From Paludibacteraceae bacterium (GTDB taxonomy: Bacteria; Bacteroidota; Bacteroidia; Bacteroidales; Paludibacteraceae): 64,000 nt of DNA. Positions 44,605 to 55,100 of the stretch are shown one piece after another (position 1 is the first letter of the stretch; each line of letters opens with the position of its first letter). Under the pieces are notes generated by a model, which worked only from the letters and a program-made list of their open reading frames with translations, was not told where the DNA came from and made no database searches. Position numbers and translations under genes: made by a program. The stretch is from NCBI GenBank assembly GCA_017962085.1, contig JAGCWA010000017.1, positions 1 through 64,000 of the forward strand, given 5' to 3'.

Positions 44605-47600
44605 ATGCTTATGAGAAACACGCGGACTATTTTATGGGCAGTGGCGTGTCTGCTGCTCAGTGGATTTGTGAGTGCGTATGCCGCTCCTGATCCGAATTTT
44701 CACATTTATTTGTGTTTTGGCCAGTCCAATATGGAGGGCCAAGGTGATATCGGAAGTCAAGACAGGACTGTCGATAGTCGATTCCAGGTACTCTGCTCCT
44801 ACGACAATTGCGGAAGCCGCAAAAAGGGGAGCTGGTACGACGCTACTCCCCCACTTTCTTGTTGTAGTGGGGCGCATCTCGGTCCAGTGGACTACTTCGG
44901 ACGGACAATGGTAAAGAATTTACCAGAAGAAGTCAAAGTAGGTGTGGTCGTTGTAGCCATCGCTGGATGTGACATTCAATTATTCGAAAAAGAGAATTAC
45001 AGAAGTTACCGTGCTGAATCGTATATGCAAAGTACGATCCAATCTTACGGAGGAAACCCTTACGGACGGTTGGTCGAAATGGGTAAGGAAGCCCAGAAAG
45101 TGGGCGTCATCAAAGGTATCCTTTTGCATCAAGGCGAAACAAATACGGGACAAAGCAACTGGCCTAACCGTGTGAAAGCCATTTACAATGACTTGATCAA
45201 GGATTTGGGCCTGAACGCATCCGACGTGCCTTTGCTCGTGGGTGAGGTGGTTCGTAGCGACCAAGGCGGACAATGCGGTAGCATGAACAACATCATCGCA
45301 AACGTGCCAAACACCATCCCTAACTCTTACGTCATCTCCGCACAAGGGCTCGGAAACAAGGGTGATGGCCTCCACTTCTCTTCTGCAAGCTATCGTACAT
45401 TAGGCGAACGTTACGCGACCCAGATGCTGAAGGTGTTGAAATACGAACCTTCTTCCAGCTCTAGTGAGGGCGGTTCTAGTTCTAGTGAAGGCGGATCCAG
45501 CACAAGCGAAGGCGGATCCAGCACAAGCAGCGACTGCGCTCCAGACCCATGTTCCATGAAGACTAAATATTCTGGCGGTTCTTCCATATCTGGTAACGGC
45601 GTCAAGGATATCGGCAACGGATATAACGTGGAGCAATGGCGCGATGGTGGCGGTGGAAGCTTGACCACTTTCGGAGGGAAAGCGGACTGCGCCTTCAAGG
45701 CAAGTTGGAGCAACTCGGGCGACTATTTGGCTCGCGTAGGTTATTATGACGGCTCTGCCACCAAGAAATACACAGACTTGGGTGAAATCCATGCAGTCTA
45801 CAACTACACTAAATCAGGTAACGGTGGTGGAAGCTATTCCTACATCGGAATCTATGGTTGGACAAAGAACCCACTCATTGAGTACTACATCGTGGATGAC
45901 TCCTTCACCCCAAGTGGTGGCGGTATGTTCTGGCAAGCAAGCAATAAAGGAACCTACACTGTAGATGGCGTCACATACACGTTAAAGGTGGGACAAAGAA
46001 ACAACGCTCCTTCAATCGAAGGTGACGGAAAGAATTTCCAACAAATTTTCGCCGTCCGTTCCTCTTACACTACTTGTGGACATATTAATGTCACCGAACA
46101 TTTCAAAAACTGGGAGAAACTTGGTGTGAAGTTAGGTGGCATCTATGACTGTAAAATCCTTTGCGAAGTCGGCGGCGGATCTGGTTCTATCGAGTATACT
46201 TGCGCCAGCATGTCTTGGAAAGGTCAAAAGAGTTCCCTCGGCGACCTGAGCTGTATAGGTGGCGAAGGCGGTGGCAGCAGCAGTACCACAACTCCTGATG
46301 TCCCTCAAGAACCATACAAGAGCGCTATCGAAATCCCTGGCGTCGTGGAAGCTGAATACTTCGACAAGGGCGGCAACGGAAACGCATACAACGACTCCGA
46401 TGACGAAAATGAGGGAGACGCTAATTACCGTACGGACGAAGGCGTGGATATCGTGAGGACCTCCGACGGAAGGGCCGTGGGCTACACAACTTCCAGCGAG
46501 TGGCTGGAATATACCGTCGACGTGAAGACCGCGGGCAAGTATGTGGTGGATGCTGTCGGATCCAACAAAAACGACGACGTGAAGTTCACCCTGCTCATCG
46601 ATGACAAGGAGATAGGTTCACTTTCTGGCTCAAGCACACCTGACTGGGATACTTACGAGACGATCCGAACCACAACATCTGCCATCTCCGCCGGGAAACA
46701 TATCCTCAAGGTGAAGATCGGGAACAACAACTGCAATTTGGACAAACTCACCTTCTACGTACAGGGTACCGAACCTGAAGAAGAAGGCGGCAGCAGCAGT
46801 TCCGAAGGTGGTAGCAGTTCTGAAGGCGGTAGCAGCCATGGTGGCGGCGGATCCGTCAACGAATCTGGCGTATATCCACTGAACTATTCCGTGGAGAACA
46901 CTGGCGCAGACTGCCCGGAACCTTCTTCACTGAACAAGAACAACCTGAAGTCCTGCAGAACACTGCCTAACCCATTCGAATGGGCTGACGGCAGTGGCAA
47001 GGTGACTGATTTCTGCGATTGGGCCTGCCGTCGTAACGAGATCAAGCGCGAGATCGAGTACTGGGAGATCGGCGAGAAACCTAAGTTCGATAAACTTGAG
47101 GCATCTTACTCAGGAGGTACATTGACCGTAAAAGTATACAATGGGAACAACTCGCTTACCCTTACAAGTAAGCTCTCTGTTCCATCCGGAAATGGACCTC
47201 ACCCTGTTATAATTGGTATGGATGGAAACACTGGTAGTATAAGCTCTTCTTATTTCTCTAAGTGTATCCAAGTGCCTTTTACTCACACTCAAATTGCGAA
47301 ATACAGTGGCGGATTTGATGGTTCGGGAAGAAGTCAAAGCGACCCATTCTACAAACTGTATCCGAATTCATTCAATAGTGTTGCCGACTATAGCGCATGG
47401 TCCTGGGGTATCAGCCGTTTGATTGACGGAATAGAGATTCTAACCAAAGAAGGCAAGCTGAAGGCTGACATGGGACGTATCGCCGCAACTGGTTGCTCGT
47501 ATGCCGGAAAGATGGCTCTATATGCGGGAGCATTCGACGAACGTATCACTCTGACCATCGCCCAAGAGTCTGGTGGTGGTGGTATCAACTCATGGCGTGT

Positions 47601-48348
47601 AAGCTCCGAGATTGGTTCTAGCGTGGAGGGTATCTCCAACACCAACTACGACTGGTTCCTCAACAGCTTCAAGAGCAATTTCCAATCACAGATCGACAAG
47701 TTGCCATACGACCATCATGAACTGATTGCCATGTGCGCTCCGCGTGCGTTCCTCGCATTAGGAAACCCAGACTACGAATGGTTGGGAGACCCTTCAGGTG
47801 TCGCTTCATTGAAGGCCGCGGAAGAGGTTTGGAAGGCCATGGGTATCGAAGACCGTTTCGGATATGTGGTTGAGGGCGGACACTCCCATTGTCAGGCTTC
47901 CAACAACCAGAACAAGACGGTTCAGGCGTTTATCAACAAGTTCTTGTATGGAGATAATTCTCAAAACACTAAAGTCCGTACAAGCACAGTGAACAGCAAC
48001 CACAGCAGTGGAAAGTTTGACTGGGGCGGACATAAGATCGTGAACAACGGTTGCGGTAGCACCAGCGGTGTTGAGAACGTCCTCATGGAGGGCTACTCCT
48101 TGTCCCAAAATATGCCGAACCCGACATCCGACGAGACTAGCATCGAATTCTCCATCGCCGACAACGCATTCGTCTCCATCACCCTGTACAACGAACTGGG
48201 TATGAAGGTGATGGATGTCGTTTCAGATGATTTCAGCGCAGGCTCGTATAAGGCCGACCTCTCCGTGGACGGTCTCGCTAGTGGTATCTACCACTACGTG
48301 ATGCAGGCCAACGGATTCGTCTCCAGCAAAAGCTTAATCGTGAAATAA
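44605..48348 (+). CDS. Secreted four-module xylan enzyme: CE6 - GH11 - CBM6 - CE15 with T9SS tail
   Basis: 1247 residues with a signal peptide (1-27). Residues 30-275 are a CE6/SASA acetyl-xylan esterase: FGQSNMEGQG (nucleophile Ser) and GDGLHFSSASYRTLG (Asp/His). A Ser/Glu/Gly linker follows. GH11 endoxylanase at about 315-535 has catalytic Glu in NPLIEYYIVDD and LCEVGGGSGSIEY. CBM6 is at about 570-720. CE15 glucuronoyl esterase is at about 753-1115, with GCSYAGKM (Ser), QESGGGG (Glu) and EGGHSHCQ (His). A T9SS type A domain (about 1155-1247) ends the protein. One chain would deacetylate, cut and unlink xylan from lignin esters. A promoter and a terminator bracket it. Confidence 0.9.
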   Translation: MLMRNTRTILWAVACLLLSGFVSAYAAPDPNFHIYLCFGQSNMEGQGDIGSQDRTVDSRFQVLCSYDNCGSRKKGSWYDATPPLSCCSGAHLGPVDYFGRTMVKNLPEEVKVGVVVVAIAGCDIQLFEKENYRSYRAESYMQSTIQSYGGNPYGRLVEMGKEAQKVGVIKGILLHQGETNTGQSNWPNRVKAIYNDLIKDLGLNASDVPLLVGEVVRSDQGGQCGSMNNIIANVPNTIPNSYVISAQGLGNKGDGLHFSSASYRTLGERYATQMLKVLKYEPSSSSSEGGSSSSEGGSSTSEGGSSTSSDCAPDPCSMKTKYSGGSSISGNGVKDIGNGYNVEQWRDGGGGSLTTFGGKADCAFKASWSNSGDYLARVGYYDGSATKKYTDLGEIHAVYNYTKSGNGGGSYSYIGIYGWTKNPLIEYYIVDDSFTPSGGGMFWQASNKGTYTVDGVTYTLKVGQRNNAPSIEGDGKNFQQIFAVRSSYTTCGHINVTEHFKNWEKLGVKLGGIYDCKILCEVGGGSGSIEYTCASMSWKGQKSSLGDLSCIGGEGGGSSSTTTPDVPQEPYKSAIEIPGVVEAEYFDKGGNGNAYNDSDDENEGDANYRTDEGVDIVRTSDGRAVGYTTSSEWLEYTVDVKTAGKYVVDAVGSNKNDDVKFTLLIDDKEIGSLSGSSTPDWDTYETIRTTTSAISAGKHILKVKIGNNNCNLDKLTFYVQGTEPEEEGGSSSSEGGSSSEGGSSHGGGGSVNESGVYPLNYSVENTGADCPEPSSLNKNNLKSCRTLPNPFEWADGSGKVTDFCDWACRRNEIKREIEYWEIGEKPKFDKLEASYSGGTLTVKVYNGNNSLTLTSKLSVPSGNGPHPVIIGMDGNTGSISSSYFSKCIQVPFTHTQIAKYSGGFDGSGRSQSDPFYKLYPNSFNSVADYSAWSWGISRLIDGIEILTKEGKLKADMGRIAATGCSYAGKMALYAGAFDERITLTIAQESGGGGINSWRVSSEIGSSVEGISNTNYDWFLNSFKSNFQSQIDKLPYDHHELIAMCAPRAFLALGNPDYEWLGDPSGVASLKAAEEVWKAMGIEDRFGYVVEGGHSHCQASNNQNKTVQAFINKFLYGDNSQNTKVRTSTVNSNHSSGKFDWGGHKIVNNGCGSTSGVENVLMEGYSLSQNMPNPTSDETSIEFSIADNAFVSITLYNELGMKVMDVVSDDFSAGSYKADLSVDGLASGIYHYVMQANGFVSSKSLIVK

Positions 48349-48365
48349 CTATTTTAATATTTGGG

Positions 48366-48397
48366 AAAGGGTCGTTCCAATGGGGCGACCCTTTTTC
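48366..48397 (+). terminator. Terminator of the CE6-GH11-CBM6-CE15 gene
   Basis: AAAGGGTCG pairs with CGACCCTTT, followed by TTC and more T. It lies 17 bases after the stop. Confidence 0.85.
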
Positions 48398-48794
48398 TTT
48401 GCCTACAAATGCATTAAACACTAATAGGTTTCAACCCATTATGAAATATTTGAATAAAAAATCACACAAAATATATGTTTTTTAAAAATATATTTCTATC
48501 TTTACACGCACATGCGCATGCACGCATGAGCGCAAAGGATTCTTCTGGGTTGGAAGGTTGGAAGTGAAATTATACGTGAGGAATGAGGGACTGACAACGA
48601 ATAACTTGCGCAAGCAAATTTGTTTAGTTACGTTAATTAGGTTTTCTTTTCATTATACATTCTAAACAAATCGGATATAGTAGCGGATCTCAACTAATGG
48701 TCTAAACCAATAGGCTACCACTGCCTTGAGGGAAGACTTATGACAAAGACGCATGGTATGAACTATTGTTGAACAATCATTAATACACATAATT
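48398..48794. other. Upstream region of the GH11-CBM6-CE15 gene
   Basis: A -7-like box TATCTTTA (48497-48504) is followed at once by 26 bases of strictly alternating pyrimidine and purine (48503-48528, TACACGCACATGCGCATGCA and on), a Z-DNA-prone tract, and then about 260 bases of possible leader. A small palindrome ATTGTT-G-AACAAT (48765-48777) lies near the start codon. No gene was seen. Confidence 0.5.
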
Positions 48795-51700
48795 ATGAAA
48801 CACTTATACACTATTAAACGCAAAAAGATGACGTTGTTTGACAAAGTCAGGCAACGATTAGAACTCTTCGGAATCCGAACCACTTTCACTCAACAAAATG
48901 TATTTTCAATCTTAAATCAAATAGCAAACCAAATGAACAAAAAAACATTCGAGTGGCGACGTATGGCTACGGGCGCACTCACAGCGGTTTTTCTGCTCCT
49001 TTCCGGTGTAAGCTATGCGGCTGACCCGTGTAGCGAAACAGGTAGCGGAAGAGGTATCAAAAGAACCCTCAACAACCAAAACTTAACTGGTTCTACTGGC
49101 GTGGGCAATTACCAGTTCGAAATCTGGCGTGATGGTAACGGCGGAACGCTGACCCTGTATGATAAGGACGCGGCTTTCAAGGCGGAATGGAATAATGCGG
49201 GCGACTTCCTGGGTCGTGTCGGTTTGACCTACGGCAATAAGCCTTCCGTTGACAACCTCGGCGGTAACTTGGTGGCTTACTATAACTTTGAGAAGTCCGG
49301 AGATGATGGTGGCTCCTACTCTTACGTGGGAATCTACGGTTGGATGGATAGCCCTCAAATCGAATGGTACATTGTGGAAGACTGGTTGCACAATCGTGGT
49401 ACACCGGGCGGCTCTTACATGGGCTCTAAAAAGGGTACCATCACTGTGGATGGTGAAGAATACGCAGTTTGGACGGGTACACGCACAGGTGCCTCCAAAT
49501 GGGGTAACTCTACTTTCACCCAAATCTTCAGTGTTCGTCAGAAACGTCGCCAATGTGGTACTATCCATATATCTGAGCATTTCAGACAATGGAAGAAATT
49601 GGGTATTAACCTCGGTGGCTTGATGGAGGCTCAAATTTTGGCCGAGTCCGGTGGCGGGAAAGGTTACGTTGACTTCAAATATGCGAAAATAGAAATCAAC
49701 AACGATTCTGGAGATGGAAACGATGGCGGAAGCTCTACACCAGATCCGGAGGTCCCTCAAGAACCATACAAGAGCGCTATCGAAATCCCTGGCGTCGTGG
49801 AAGCTGAATACTTCGACAAGGGCGGAAACGGGAACGCATACAACGACTCCGATGACGAAAACGAGGGAGACGCTAACTACCGTACGGACGAAGGCGTGGA
49901 TATCGTGAGGACCTCCGACGGAAGGGCCGTGGGCTACACAACTTCCAGCGAGTGGCTGGAATATACCGTCGACGTGAAGACCGCGGGCAAATATGTGGTG
50001 GATGCTGTCGGATCCAACAAAAACGACGACGTGAAGTTCACCCTGCTCATCGATGACAAGGAGATAGGTTCACTTTCTGGCTCAAGCACAACCGACTGGG
50101 ATACTTACGAGACAATCCGAACCACAACATCTTCCATCTCCGCCGGGAAACATATCCTCAAGGTGAAGATCGGGAACAACAACTGTAATCTGGACAAACT
50201 CACCTTCTATGCGCAGGGTACTGAACCTGAAGAAGGCGGCAGCAGCTCCGAAGGTGGTAGCAGTTCTGAAGGCGGTAGCAGCTCTGAAGGTGGTAGTAGC
50301 CACGGTGGCGGCGGATCCGTCAACGAGTCTGGCGTATATCCATTGAGCTATTCTGTGGAGAACACAGGAGCAGACTGCCCTGACCCTTCCTCCCTGAACA
50401 AAAACAACCTCAAGTCTTGCAAAACCCTTCCTAACCCATTCGAATGGGCAGACGGTAGCGGTAAGGTGACCGACTTCTGCGACTGGGCTTGCCGTCGTAA
50501 CGAGATCAAGCGTGAAATCGAGTTTTGGGAGATCGGTGAGAAACCTAAATTCGACAAACTGGAGGCTTCCTATTCGGGTGGCACGTTAACTGTTAAAGTG
50601 TACAACGGAAACAACTCGCTTACGTTGACAAGCAAACTAACCATCCCTTCAGGGAACGGCCCTCACCCTATCGTGATCGGTATGGATCAAAAAACAGGAA
50701 GCTTGAATGCATCACTATTCTCCAAATGTATTCAACTTCCATTCACCCACAAACAAATAGCAGGATATAGTGCCGATGGCGGTAGAAGTCAGAACGATCC
50801 GTTCTATAAACTATACCCTGGCACGTTTGACTCAAAGGCGGACTACTGCGCATGGTCTTGGGGTATCAGCCGTTTGATTGATGGTCTGGAAATCATAAAA
50901 GACCAAATCAACGCAGATCTTGGCCATATAGCGGTAACCGGTTGCTCTTACGCCGGTAAGATGGCGCTTTTCGCGGGAGCTTTCGATGAGCGTATCGCTC
51001 TGACAATCTCTCAAGAGTCTGGTGGTGGTGGAATCAACGCATGGCGTGTCTCCAAAGAGATAAACCAATCTGGTGGCGTTAATGGTGAAAAGATAGAAGG
51101 TATTGAGAACACAGAATACAACTGGTTCCTAAACAGCTTCAAGTCCAACTTCGAATCACAAATCGACAAGTTGCCTTACGACCATCATGAGTTGATCGCC
51201 TTGTGTGCGCCACGTGCCTTCTTGGCATATGGTAACACAGACTACAATTGGCTGGGTGCTCCTTCTGGCGACATGGCGCTGAAAGCAGCGGCGGAAGTTT
51301 GGAAGGCCATGGGCATAGAAGATCGCTTCGGATATGTGATCGATGGCGGACACGGCCATTGTCAGGCATCTAACAGCCAGAACAACGCCGCTAAAGCCTT
51401 TATTGAAAAGTTCCTTTTCGGGGACAATTCACAAAACACAAAGATCAGAAGCAGCAATGTCAACCCAAATTACAGCTCCGGAAAATACGACTGGGGCGGA
51501 CATACGATCGTGAACAACGGTTGCGGCGGCACCAGCAGTGTTGAGAACGTCCTCATGGAGGGCTACTCCCTGTCTCAAAACATGCCGAACCCGACATCCG
51601 ACGAGACTAGCATCGGGTTCTCCATCGCCGACAACGCATTCGTCTCCATCACCCTGTACAACGAACTGGGCATGAAGGTGATGGATATCGTTTCCGAGGA

Positions 51701-51818
51701 ATTCAGTGCAGGTGCTTATTCCACTGACTTCTCCGTGGCTCAGCTCCCAAGTGGCATCTACCATTACGTGATGCAGGCCAACGGGTTCGTTGCTAGCCAA
51801 AGCCTAATTGTAAGATAA
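48795..51818 (+). CDS. Secreted xylan enzyme: GH11 - CBM6 - CE15 with T9SS tail
   Basis: 1007 residues. A charged leader of about 45 residues precedes the hydrophobic signal segment (RRMATGALTAVFLLLSGVSYAA, about 55-76). GH11 (about 77-303) has PQIEWYIVEDW and ILAESGGGKGYVDF as the Glu sites. CBM6 (about 325-475) is almost identical to that of the preceding gene. A SSSEGG linker leads to CE15 (about 512-885) with GCSYAGKM, SQESGGGG and DGGHGHCQ. A T9SS type A domain ends it (about 914-1007). The start could be Met1, Met12 or Met47. The leader is conserved in the next gene with in-frame length changes, so Met1 is kept. It lacks the CE6 module of its neighbour. Confidence 0.88.
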   Translation: MKHLYTIKRKKMTLFDKVRQRLELFGIRTTFTQQNVFSILNQIANQMNKKTFEWRRMATGALTAVFLLLSGVSYAADPCSETGSGRGIKRTLNNQNLTGSTGVGNYQFEIWRDGNGGTLTLYDKDAAFKAEWNNAGDFLGRVGLTYGNKPSVDNLGGNLVAYYNFEKSGDDGGSYSYVGIYGWMDSPQIEWYIVEDWLHNRGTPGGSYMGSKKGTITVDGEEYAVWTGTRTGASKWGNSTFTQIFSVRQKRRQCGTIHISEHFRQWKKLGINLGGLMEAQILAESGGGKGYVDFKYAKIEINNDSGDGNDGGSSTPDPEVPQEPYKSAIEIPGVVEAEYFDKGGNGNAYNDSDDENEGDANYRTDEGVDIVRTSDGRAVGYTTSSEWLEYTVDVKTAGKYVVDAVGSNKNDDVKFTLLIDDKEIGSLSGSSTTDWDTYETIRTTTSSISAGKHILKVKIGNNNCNLDKLTFYAQGTEPEEGGSSSEGGSSSEGGSSSEGGSSHGGGGSVNESGVYPLSYSVENTGADCPDPSSLNKNNLKSCKTLPNPFEWADGSGKVTDFCDWACRRNEIKREIEFWEIGEKPKFDKLEASYSGGTLTVKVYNGNNSLTLTSKLTIPSGNGPHPIVIGMDQKTGSLNASLFSKCIQLPFTHKQIAGYSADGGRSQNDPFYKLYPGTFDSKADYCAWSWGISRLIDGLEIIKDQINADLGHIAVTGCSYAGKMALFAGAFDERIALTISQESGGGGINAWRVSKEINQSGGVNGEKIEGIENTEYNWFLNSFKSNFESQIDKLPYDHHELIALCAPRAFLAYGNTDYNWLGAPSGDMALKAAAEVWKAMGIEDRFGYVIDGGHGHCQASNSQNNAAKAFIEKFLFGDNSQNTKIRSSNVNPNYSSGKYDWGGHTIVNNGCGGTSSVENVLMEGYSLSQNMPNPTSDETSIGFSIADNAFVSITLYNELGMKVMDIVSEEFSAGAYSTDFSVAQLPSGIYHYVMQANGFVASQSLIVR

Positions 51819-51844
51819 CAATAGAACTTTCTTTATTCTTTTCT

Positions 51845-51876
51845 GAAGGGTCGTTCTCTGACGGGAACGACCCTTC
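51845..51876 (+). terminator. Terminator of the GH11-CBM6-CE15 gene
   Basis: GAAGGGTCGTTC pairs perfectly with GAACGACCCTTC (12 bp), followed by TTC. It lies 26 bases after the stop. Confidence 0.8.
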
Positions 51877-51966
51877 TTCATTACCCCTCTCCTCCTCAAT
51901 AGATGCTACATAAATAACTGAATATATGATATATACAAATAGTCCTGCAAAATTTTTCATAGGTGA

Positions 51967-52039
51967 TTTGCCGAAAAATTCACTCATTTTTGCCGAATAA
52001 CTCATATTTGGGAAAGACAAACCCACCTATATTTGCCGA
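51967..52039 (+). promoter_or_regulatory. Promoter with three phased TTTGCCGA words
   Basis: TTTG (52007-52010) and TATATTTG (52028-52035) with a 17-base spacer form the promoter of the gene at 52131. The octamer TTTGCCGA occurs at 51967, 51989 and 52032, the last overlapping the -7 box. Spacings of 22 and 43 bases are about two and four helical turns. An activator or repressor site is possible. The rest of 51877-52130 shows no gene. Confidence 0.5.
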
Positions 52040-52130
52040 TGTAGAGATGTGAAGACTTAATGATGATTTTTGAAGTATAGATGCAAAACGATATCGATTG
52101 ACCATGTGAAACCATTTAACACACTAAATT

Positions 52131-55100
52131 ATGAAACATTTTAACACTATTGAATGCAAAAAGATGACGTTACTTGACTCAGTCAAGAAACGCTTAGAAC
52201 TCTTCGGGTTCCGAACCTCTTTACAACAGAACATTTTATCAACTTTTAACCAAATAGAAAACCAAATGAACAAAAAAGCAATCGAGTGGCGACGTATAGT
52301 TACGGGCGCGCTCACAGCGGGTTTTTTGCTCCTTTCCGGTATAAGTTACGCGGCTGATCCGTGTAGCGAAACAGGTAGCGGAAGAGGTATCAAAAGAACC
52401 CTCAACAACCAGAACCTAACAGGTTCTACTGGTGTGGGTAACTACCAGTTCGAAATCTGGCGTGACGGTAACGGCGGAACGCTGACTTTGTATGATAAGG
52501 ATGCGGCTTTCAAGGCGGAGTGGAATAACGCGGGCGACTTCTTGGGTCGTGTCGGTTTGACCTACGGCAATAAGCCTTCCGTCGACAATCTCGGCGGTAA
52601 CTTGGTGGCTTACTATAATTTTGAGAAGTCCGGAGATGATGGAGGATCCTATTCATACGTGGGAATCTACGGTTGGATGGACAGCCCTCAAATCGAATGG
52701 TACATCGTGGAAGACTGGTTGCACGATCGTGGTACACCGGGCGGCTCCTACATGGGTTCTAAGAAGGGTACCATCACTGTAGACGGTGAGGAGTATGCTG
52801 TTTGGACGGGTAGCCGTACAGGTGCCTCCAAATGGGGTAACTCTACTTTCACCCAAATCTTCAGTGTCCGTCAAAAACGTCGCCAATGTGGTACCATCCA
52901 TATCTCTGAGCACTTCAGACAATGGAAGAAATTGGGTATCAACCTCGGTGGCTTGATGGAGGCTCAAATTTTGGCCGAATCCGGTGGCGGAAAAGGTTAT
53001 GTTGACTTCAAATATGCAAAGATTGAGATAAACAGCGACTCCAGCGATGGTAATGACGGTGGCAGCTCTAGCCAGGGCGGTAGCTCTAGCCAAGGCGGCA
53101 GCTCTAGCCAAGGTGGTAGCTCTAGCCAGGGCGGTAGCTCAAGCCAAGGTGGTAGCACCAGCCAGGGCGGTAGCTCTAGCCAAGGCGGCACAACTAGCGC
53201 AGAGCCAGTTGACCCATGCTCTCAAAAGACCAAACAATCCGGTAGCGCTTTGACCGTAACAAGCAATGGCGTGAAAGACATCGGAAACGGTTACAACGTT
53301 GAGATGTGGAACGAGAGCGGAAACGGTTCCGTGACTTGCTTCGGCGGAGACGCAGAATGTGCATTCAAGGCTAACTGGAACAACTCCGGTGACTACTTGG
53401 CACGTGTGGGTTACTACGACGGATCTTCCAAGAAGAACTATAAAGCTCTCGGAAACATCGTCGCTGGTTACAACTACACCAAATCAGGTAACGGTGGTGG
53501 TAGCTACTCCTACATCGGTGTATACGGATGGACTCAGAACCCAATGATCGAGTACTACATCGTAGATGACTCCTTCACTCCAAACGGAGGCGGTATGTAC
53601 TGGGGCGCTAGCCAAAAAGGTACTTACACCTTGGACGGTGCTCAATATAGATTGATGGTGGGACAAAGAAATAATGCTCCTTGTATCACAGGTAACGGAT
53701 GTAACTTCCAACAGGTGTTCGCCGTTAGAGCTAACTCCCGTACTTGCGGTACCATCAGCGTTTCTGAGCACTTCAAACAATGGGAGAAAATGGGTGTCGA
53801 CATGAGCGGTGGTATCTACGACTGTAAGATCGTCTGCGAGGTCGGCGGTGGACAAGGTTCCATCGAATACACCTACGCTTCCATGTGCTGGGATGGCTGC
53901 AAGGGTAAAGGTACTATCTGCGGAGCAGGACCTGCAACCCCTCCAGAGCCAACAGAGACAGAGGAGCCATACAAGGGAGCAATCTCTATCCCTGGCAAGA
54001 TCGAGGCTGAAAACTACGATAAGGGTGGCAACGGCTTCGGATATTACGACACGGATGATGAGAACGAAGGTGGCGAATATCGTAACGATGGTGTAGATAT
54101 CGAGGAAGGCGGAACTGGTTATGCAATCGGTCACACTACTACGGACGAGTGGTTGAAATACACTATCAACGTAGAGGAAAGCGGTTCATATGACATCTAC
54201 GCTAATACCTCAAATGGTTCTACAGATGTGGAAATCATTCTTGAATTGGACGGCAAATCATTGTGCACCTTGTCCGGTGATGGCAACGGCGGCAACGATT
54301 GGAAAACATACAAAAAGATTTCAAAGAAGAACGTTACCCTCTCTAAGGGAAGCCACACTTTGAAAATTAAGTACGGTACCATGTACTGCAACATCGATTA
54401 TGTTGAAATCGTTAAGGCAGGCACAAGCACTGAAGGACAAGAAGGCCAAGAAGGCCAAGAGGGACAAGAAGGCCAGGAAGGTCAAGAAGGTCAAACTATC
54501 GCTTCAGGCGCATCTAGCTTCTTCGATGAAAACGGCGCTTACTTCGGTCCTGATTGCGACCAAACCAACTACGAGGGTGCGTACTATACAGGTAACTACA
54601 CTAGCTTGTTCAAGTCCCACTATGGCAAAACAGACGAGGAGATCCAAGAGAAATTGGATAAGATGTGGAATCACTACTTCAAGGGAGACAACAATAGCAA
54701 GGTATACTACGACAACGGCAACGAGGCTTACATCAAGGATATCAACAACAATGATGTTCGTTCCGAGGGTATGTCTTACGGTATGATGATCTGCGTGCAG
54801 ACTGACCACAAGACAGAGTTCGACAAACTCTGGAACTGGGCTAAGAACCACATGTGGCACAAGAGCGGCGGTTGGGACGGTTACTTCGCTTGGCAACGTA
54901 ACGAAAGCGGTTCCGGTGGTGACGACAACTGCGCACCTGATGGTGAAATGTACTTCATGATGTCTCTGCTCTTCGCTGCTCACCGTTGGAACCAACAAAG
55001 CTACATGGATGACGCACAATATATCTTGAAGAGAATGTGGGATAACAGCCAACACAGCCTATTCAACCCACAATACAACGTCATCACATTCCAGCCACAA

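Noticed and set aside
47806-49760. Long minus-strand frames opposite the xylanase genes
   Set aside because: They run antisense to strongly conserved catalytic domains and carry no recognisable motifs.
53058-53183. Regular 18-bp repeats that look like a CRISPR array or minisatellite
   Set aside because: The units are contiguous without spacers, in frame, and encode a Ser/Gln/Gly linker of a xylanase.
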